A stretch of DNA of 64,000 nucleotides from Pelomonas sp. CA6 (lineage in GTDB: Bacteria > Pseudomonadota > Gammaproteobacteria > Burkholderiales > Burkholderiaceae_C), in contig NZ_JAKZFD010000012.1 of the NCBI RefSeq assembly GCF_022549225.1, positions 88,543 through 152,542 on the forward strand, read 5' to 3'. Shown here one piece after another: positions 60,447-64,000 of the stretch; the first letter of the stretch is position 1; the number at the start of each line of letters is the position of its first letter. The position numbers and the translations under genes were made by a program. The notes under the pieces are model-generated. The model saw only the letters and a program-made list of their open reading frames with translations, had not been told where the DNA came from and made no database searches.

Positions 60447-61415
60447 ATGACACACGACGACGACTTCAACCCCCACGCCAACCCGGTGCTGGACGGCGTG
60501 CCCGCCTATGGCTTCGGGCGCTGCGACTGCCGCCGCTGTGGGGTGGCGACGGGCCCGGCGCAGCCGCAGCGGCGCCTGTTCACCGGCCTGCTGGGCGCAA
60601 CAGGCCTGGCGGCGGCGCTGCCGGCGCTGGGCCAGCCGCAGCGCGAGGGCGTGGACGTGGGCGGGCAGAGCACCTTCGCCAAGCTGGTGCCGGCCGAGCA
60701 GATCGAGGCCGCCGCCGCGCAGGAGTACCAGCGCATGCTGCAGCAGGCGCAGCGCCAGCGCGCGCTGGCGCCGGCCAGCCATCCGCAGCTGCAGCGGCTG
60801 CGTGCGATCGCGCAGCGCATCATTCCCTATGCGCTGCCCTGGAACGAGCGCGCGCGCGGCTGGCGCTGGGAAGTCAACCTGATCGGCAGCCAGGAGCTCA
60901 ACGCCTTCTGCATGCCGGGCGGCAAGATCGCCTTCTACTACGGCATCCTCGAGAAGCTGCAGCTCAGCGACGACGAGGTGGCCACCATCATGGGCCACGA
61001 GGTCGCGCACGCGCTGCGCGAGCACGCCCGCGAGCGCATGGGCAAGACCACCGCGACGCGCGTGGGCGCGGGGCTGATCTCCAGCCTGCTGGGGCTGGGC
61101 AACGTGGGCGACACGCTGCTGAACATGGGCGGCCAGCTGCTGACGCTGAAGTTCAGCCGCGAGGACGAGACCGAGGCCGACCTGGTCGGCATGGAGCTGG
61201 CCGCGCGCTCGGGCTACGACCCGGCCGCTGGCGTGAGCCTGTGGCAGAAGATGGGCCAGGCCAGCAAGGGCGCGCCGCCGCAATGGCTGTCCACCCACCC
61301 GGCCGGCCCCACGCGCATCCACGACATCGAGGCCAACCTGCCCAAGGTCAGCGGCCTGTACCAGCGCGCCGACAAACCCCAGCAGCAGTTCGGGCCGCCT
61401 CCGCGCAAGCAGTAA
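60447..61415 (+). CDS. M48-family zinc metallopeptidase
   Basis: A 322-aa protein. The zinc site is HEVAH (184-188) in TIMGHEVAHALREHARERM, and the third ligand is in SREDETEADLVGMELAARSG. The N-terminus has Cys26, Cys28 and Cys31 (CDCRRC) then a RRLFTGLLGATGLAAAL stretch like a Tat signal, an odd order for an exported protein; an alternative start is not obvious. The closest family roles are quality control of outer-membrane proteins (BepA/LoiP-like). The C-terminal tail is disordered and Pro/Gln-rich. Confidence 0.88.
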   Translation: MTHDDDFNPHANPVLDGVPAYGFGRCDCRRCGVATGPAQPQRRLFTGLLGATGLAAALPALGQPQREGVDVGGQSTFAKLVPAEQIEAAAAQEYQRMLQQAQRQRALAPASHPQLQRLRAIAQRIIPYALPWNERARGWRWEVNLIGSQELNAFCMPGGKIAFYYGILEKLQLSDDEVATIMGHEVAHALREHARERMGKTTATRVGAGLISSLLGLGNVGDTLLNMGGQLLTLKFSREDETEADLVGMELAARSGYDPAAGVSLWQKMGQASKGAPPQWLSTHPAGPTRIHDIEANLPKVSGLYQRADKPQQQFGPPPRKQ

Positions 61416-61458
61416 GCCACCCTGTCGGGCCGGCCGCGTGTGCTCGCGCGGCGCGGGC

Positions 61459-62100
61459 TCAGCGGTCGGCGACGAAGGGGTTGGTGCGCCGCTCCGCGCC
61501 GAAGCTGCTTTCCGGGCCGTGGCCGGGGATGAACACCGTGTCGTCGCCCATGGGCCAGAGGCGTTCACGGATGGAGCTCAGCAGCTCTTCGTGATTGCCG
61601 CCCGGGAAATCGGTGCGGCCGATGCTGCCGGCGAACAGCACGTCGCCGACGAAGCAGCGCCGCGCGCTGGCCGAATGGAACACCACGTGGCCCGGCGTGT
61701 GGCCCGGGCAGTGGCGCACCGTCAGCGTTTCGTGGCCCACCTGCACCGTGTCGCCGTCGTGCAGCCAGCGCGTGGGCGTGAAGGGCTCGGCCGGCGGGAA
61801 GCCGAACATCGCGCTCTGCTGCGGCAGGCCGCTGATCCAGAACTGGTCGCCCGGATGCGGCCCGATGATGGGCAGGCCCTCGGTGCGCGCCAGCTCGCCG
61901 GTGCCGCCGGCGTGGTCGATGTGGGCATGGGTGAGCCAGATCGCCTTCAGCGTCAGCCCGCGCTCGCGCGCCGCGGCCCGCAGGCGCGGCAGCTCGCCGC
62001 CGGGGTCGATCACCGCGGCGTCATGGGTCTGGTCGCACCAGACCAGCGAGCAGTTCTGCTGGAAAGGGGTGACAGGGAGGGTCAGGTATTGCAGGGCCAT
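61459..62100 (-). CDS. MBL-fold hydrolase (glyoxalase II-like)
   Basis: About 213 aa from the ATG at 62100. The metallo-beta-lactamase fold signature is [10 protein letters not shown] (H58, H60, D62, H63), with later ligands in [28 protein letters not shown] and FIPGHGPES. It resembles the persulfide-dioxygenase/glyoxalase II-like group YcbL, with a binuclear metal centre. It should hydrolyse a thioester or related substrate. The frame extends beyond the ATG into a transposase remnant read in antisense. Confidence 0.9.
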   Translation of the reverse strand: MALQYLTLPVTPFQQNCSLVWCDQTHDAAVIDPGGELPRLRAAARERGLTLKAIWLTHAHIDHAGGTGELARTEGLPIIGPHPGDQFWISGLPQQSAMFGFPPAEPFTPTRWLHDGDTVQVGHETLTVRHCPGHTPGHVVFHSASARRCFVGDVLFAGSIGRTDFPGGNHEELLSSIRERLWPMGDDTVFIPGHGPESSFGAERRTNPFVADR

Positions 62101-62179
62101 GGCGGTGGAGCGCTTGAGAACAGAGTTGCGGAGGGCTGGGCAAATTATCGAAGCCTTGAGAGGCGGCGGCGAGCCAGAT

Positions 62180-62400
62180 GGGGGTATCGCGCCGGGCAAG
62201 CCCTGGCAGAACGGCTTTGTGGAGAGCTTCAACGGCAAGCTGCGCGACGAACTGCTCAACCGGGAAGGGCTCCGCACGCTGGCCGAAGGCAAGGTGCAGA
62301 TCGAAGCTTGGTGCCTGTTCTACAACGAGCGCCGGCCGCACAGCGCCTTGGGCTACCGTCCATCCGCTGTGGTTCGCCGCGAGTGGCCCGACACCGACAA
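62180..62400 (+). pseudogene. IS3-family transposase 3' fragment
   Basis: The frame reads [20 protein letters not shown] and then [19 protein letters not shown], the last part of an IS3-type DDE transposase (the Glu of DDE is in FVESFN). Nothing of the rest of the gene is found upstream, where the MBL gene starts. It belongs to another IS3 subgroup than the remnant at 51 kb. It marks the edge of the integron-like region. Confidence 0.8.
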
Positions 62401-62640
62401 CATCACCCTGAGACTCATCGCCTGCGTGGCTATAAGTTCCATACGCAGGTCAGAGGCGGCAGCGTTCGCGAATCTGATTGAGCAGCCGCACAGAGCGAAG
62501 CGGCGGCAGCTCTGCCACTGACTGAGGGCGTATGGTTCCCGGGGGACGCTGCGGCCTGAGATAGATGACAACATGACGGCTCGCCTAACTCCTGGAGCTG
62601 CCGCGCAGACCTACCAGGACAGATGTAACCGGTGCGGCAT

Positions 62641-62668
62641 TTGACTTTGAAAATTAATTTTGTATAAA
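62641..62668 (+). promoter_or_regulatory. Sigma-70-like promoter reading into the cassette region
   Basis: TTGACT (62641-62646), a 16-base spacer and TATAAA (62663-62668) form a good promoter in the most AT-rich stretch of the window. It reads rightward, towards the 27-codon ORF and the cassettes, as a Pc promoter would. The -10 lies inside the LexA-like palindrome. Confidence 0.7.
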
Positions 62669-62677
62669 AATACAGTA
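62658..62677. promoter_or_regulatory. LexA (SOS) box-like palindrome
   Basis: The site reads TTTTG-TATAAAAATA-CAGTA against the E. coli-type LexA consensus TACTG-(TA)5-CAGTA, agreeing at 16 of 20 positions with a perfect right half. It overlaps the -10 of the promoter, so LexA would repress it. Integron integrase promoters are known to be LexA-controlled; here no integrase gene is seen. Confidence 0.55.
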
Positions 62678-62695
62678 AACAGAGGGAGAGAACAG

Positions 62696-62779
62696 ATGGG
62701 ACAAAGACTTACGCACGCCTGGTTGCGGCTGTTAGCACGCGGGTTCCGGTGTTATTCGACACTTGCTGTCGGTATATAA
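62696..62779 (+). CDS. 27-aa ORF between promoter and attI-like core
   Basis: GGGAG lies 9 bases before the ATG. The ORF (MGQRLTHAWLRLLARGFR...) is basic and ends with a TAA four bases before the GTTGGAC core. This mirrors the position of ORF-11 in attI1 of class 1 integrons, which helps cassette translation. The similarity is in arrangement, not sequence. It could be chance. Confidence 0.45.
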   Translation: MGQRLTHAWLRLLARGFRCYSTLAVGI

Positions 62780-62789
62780 CAAGTTGGAC
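62770..62789 (+). other. attI-like site with integron core GTTGGAC
   Basis: GTTGGAC (62783-62789) fits the core GTTRRRY, and it is preceded by an AT-rich ATATAACAA, as in attI1 where ..AAAACAAA comes before GTTAGGC. A cassette begins right after it (at 62784) and ends at the attC core 63067. No hairpin typical of attC is found on the left, which is why attI is preferred. intI was searched for on both strands left of it without success. Confidence 0.5.
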
Positions 62790-62794
62790 CGCAC

Positions 62795-63058
62795 ATGGAT
62801 GAACAGAGCCACTTCCGCGAGCTACTTAACGCAGCCGGGGATTACCTCCCTCCGAGCGTCCTCACCACATGTCGTAGCCTCAATGAACATGGCGAGTGGG
62901 AGATCGCGTTCGGGCATTGCAAATACCACTTGCAGGGCGTTCAGCTTCCCTATGCCGTCTCAGCGATGCTTATCGCCTGCGAGCAGCGCTTCGGCATTGG
63001 TGCCGCGCAGCGCAGGCCCAACCAGTCGCTCCACCGGACGGCCTTCGGCCGTCGGTGA
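62795..63058 (+). CDS. Integron cassette ORF, 87 aa, C-terminus encoded by attC
   Basis: The protein starts MDEQSHFRELLNAAGDYLPP with no strong ribosome site; its ATG is 6 bases after the attI-like core. The last ~15 residues (RRPNQSLHRTAFGRR) are read from the attC hairpin, a typical feature of cassette ORFs. The rest, with HGEWEIAFGHCKYHLQG, faintly resembles small MafI-type immunity proteins, but I cannot assert this. Role unknown. Confidence 0.7.
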   Translation: MDEQSHFRELLNAAGDYLPPSVLTTCRSLNEHGEWEIAFGHCKYHLQGVQLPYAVSAMLIACEQRFGIGAAQRRPNQSLHRTAFGRR

Positions 63059-63073
63059 GCTCGCGCGTTAGGC
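63016..63073 (+). repeat. Complete integron attC site (58 bp)
   Basis: The site starts with inverse core GCCCAAC (RYYYAAC, 63016-63022) and ends with core GTTAGGC (GTTRRRY, 63067-63073); these two are complementary but for one base. Between them is an imperfect palindrome GCTCCACCGGACGGCC-TTC-GGCCGTCGGTGAGC with unpaired bases on one side, as needed for bottom-strand recombination. It separates the 87-aa cassette from the PutAbiC cassette. Confidence 0.85.
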
Positions 63074-63091
63074 CGCATGTAGGCACCCGAG

Positions 63092-63904
63092 ATGAACTCA
63101 CGACCACCTTTCCGCTGGCTCGTATACCTTTGGTTAGCTATCGCGGCGATCTGGGCGCTGTCTGGCTTGCTTCTCTTCTCCAATGACAACCGCGGCACAT
63201 TCGGAGACATGTTTGGCGCAGTCAACGCGCTATTCACTGGGCTCGCATTCGCTACGCTCATCTACACCACTTGGATGCAACGCGAGGAACTTGCACTGCA
63301 GCGGGAAGAGCTTGCGGCCACGCGGGATGAGCTTCAAGGCCAGAAGGAGCAGTTGCGCCAGCAGAGCGAGACGTTCGCGCTACAGCAGTTTGAGAACACG
63401 TTCTTCTCGCTGCTTCGCACGCACGGCGAGATCGTCAACGCGATGGATCTTGTCGACGAGAACAATCGCGTCACAAAGTCCCGGGACTGCTTCCGCGTGT
63501 GGCACAAGCGACTAAGTGGCCTGCACGCAGCTCACGCGGTATACCCACCCGGTCCGGAAGCAACGCTCGCAACCGTGCAGGATATCTACGCGCGCTTCTA
63601 CAAGAGTCATCAAGCAGAGGTTGGTCACTACTTCCGCCACCTGTACCACATCATCAAGTTCGTAAAGCTTTCTGCCGTGCCGAACAAGAAGCAGTACACG
63701 AGCTTGGTTCGCGCACAACTTTCGAGCTACGAGCACGTCTTTCTCTTCTACAACTGCTTGAGCGAGATGGGTTATGCGAAGTTCAAATCTCTCGTAGAAG
63801 AGTTCGCCCTCCTGGAGAATATGCCGCAGGAGCTTCTCTTGGCACCTGCAAGGCACCGGCCTCTATACGCTCCTTCTGCATACGGCGAAGGCGATGCGGC
63901 CTAA
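63092..63904 (+). CDS. Putative phage abortive-infection protein (PutAbiC family) in an integron cassette
   Basis: A 270-aa protein. Two N-terminal helices (WLVYLWLAIAAIWALSGLLL and FGAVNALFTGLAFATLIYTT) are followed by a coiled coil (QREELALQREELAATRDEL) and the family core QFENTFFSLLRTHGEIVNAM, with later SGLHAAH and YFRHLYHIIKFV segments. This is the layout of PutAbiC (PF16872) proteins, linked to abortive infection. The ATG is 18 bases after the attC core. The stop codon lies in a GCCTAAC inverse core, as in cassettes. Confidence 0.8.
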   Translation: MNSRPPFRWLVYLWLAIAAIWALSGLLLFSNDNRGTFGDMFGAVNALFTGLAFATLIYTTWMQREELALQREELAATRDELQGQKEQLRQQSETFALQQFENTFFSLLRTHGEIVNAMDLVDENNRVTKSRDCFRVWHKRLSGLHAAHAVYPPGPEATLATVQDIYARFYKSHQAEVGHYFRHLYHIIKFVKLSAVPNKKQYTSLVRAQLSSYEHVFLFYNCLSEMGYAKFKSLVEEFALLENMPQELLLAPARHRPLYAPSAYGEGDAA

Positions 63905-63905
63905 C
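63899..63905 (+). repeat. Start of a second attC site, remainder missing or disrupted
   Basis: GCCTAAC is a perfect inverse core (RYYYAAC) overlapping the PutAbiC stop, as expected for the start of its attC. The following ~95 bases to the window end show no palindrome and no GTTRRRY core at the right distance. The attC may be broken by an insertion or deletion. Confidence 0.45.
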
Positions 63906-64000
63906 CCTTTACAGGGACTTCCCACCGCGTCAACACCGTCTCATTGAATTCCCCCGCAAGAACTGACCCCGATTGATCCGGATTGCACACGCCGACTCGA

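Noticed and set aside
58200..61568. 1122-aa minus-strand ORF
   Set aside because: Only its last 176 codons (flavin reductase) look like a protein; the rest is a Gln/Arg/His/Ala-rich antisense shadow of the AmpG-like and M48 genes caused by high GC.
62583..62589. GCCTAAC as the start of a left-hand attC
   Set aside because: Fits RYYYAAC by chance, but no palindrome or GTTRRRY core follows at attC distance.
62521..62640. Possible intI remnant left of the attI-like site
   Set aside because: Translated by eye on the minus strand; no integrase motif and early stops. Recorded as absence, not as a gene.
62726..62733. GTTAGCAC as an additional integron core
   Set aside because: The C at the sixth position breaks GTTRRRY and there is no attC palindrome around it.
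1..64000. CRISPR arrays, rRNA and tRNA genes
   Set aside because: No regularly spaced direct repeats, no rRNA-like stretches and no recognisable tRNA cloverleaf were found by reading; a tRNAscan or CRISPR search would be needed to exclude them firmly.

Overview
The window is chromosomal DNA from a very GC-rich Gram-negative bacterium. Gram-negative porins, a YtrA-type GntR/ABC operon, several LysR regulators, TPR-GGDEF proteins and the general gene style suggest a betaproteobacterium of the order Burkholderiales, perhaps of the Roseateles/Mitsuaria type. That placement is inference; no rRNA or other marker gene lies in the window and no tRNA was recognised.

1-33 kb is ordinary dense, GC-rich core-like sequence. 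It starts with a DUF1232 fragment and a RusA-like protein. A block of c-di-GMP enzymes follows (one PAS-GGDEF and two coupled TPR-GGDEF paralogues), interleaved with a LysE exporter, a SulP anion transporter and a uracil-type permease. Next come a five-gene TetR/AarF operon, an SPFH trio (SPFH protein, membrane protein, ribbon-helix-helix protein) and a lipoprotein/Nudix-GNAT/GST operon. At 17-31 kb a Yej/Opp-type ABC transporter (two permeases and a double ATPase) diverges from a run of five tandem, paralogous family-5 solute-binding proteins, followed by a smaller periplasmic binding-like protein, a VOC protein and a peptidoglycan-binding/chitosanase-like protein.

33.7-43.6 kb is an accessory region with visibly lower GC, long gene-poor gaps and small hypothetical genes. 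Its centre is a two-gene unit: an 857-aa protein with an N-terminal Cys/His cluster, a coiled coil and HEAT-like helices, overlapping a protein with a C-terminal PD-(D/E)XK nuclease signature. I consider it a candidate uncharacterised defence or DNA-processing system.

43.8-50.7 kb is a catabolic cluster: LysR regulator, porin, fumarylacetoacetase, RraA/HMG-aldolase-like protein, D-2-hydroxyacid dehydrogenase and MFS carrier. Three copies of a 44-nt motif lie in front of lysR, between porin and fahA, and upstream of the aldolase gene, and plausibly make this one regulon.

50.7-62.1 kb holds an IS3 remnant, a RES-domain protein beside an ankyrin membrane protein, a GntR/ABC operon with a palindromic operator, trxC, a class II aldolase, a LysR/tautomerase divergent pair, a flavin reductase, an AmpG-like permease, an M48 peptidase and an MBL-fold hydrolase.

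62.1-64 kb, behind a second IS3 remnant, looks like an integron cassette platform without a visible integrase. A sigma-70-like promoter overlaps a LexA-box-like palindrome; then come a 27-codon ORF ending at an attI-like core, a small cassette ORF whose C-terminus is encoded by a complete attC site, and a cassette encoding a putative abortive-infection (PutAbiC) protein.
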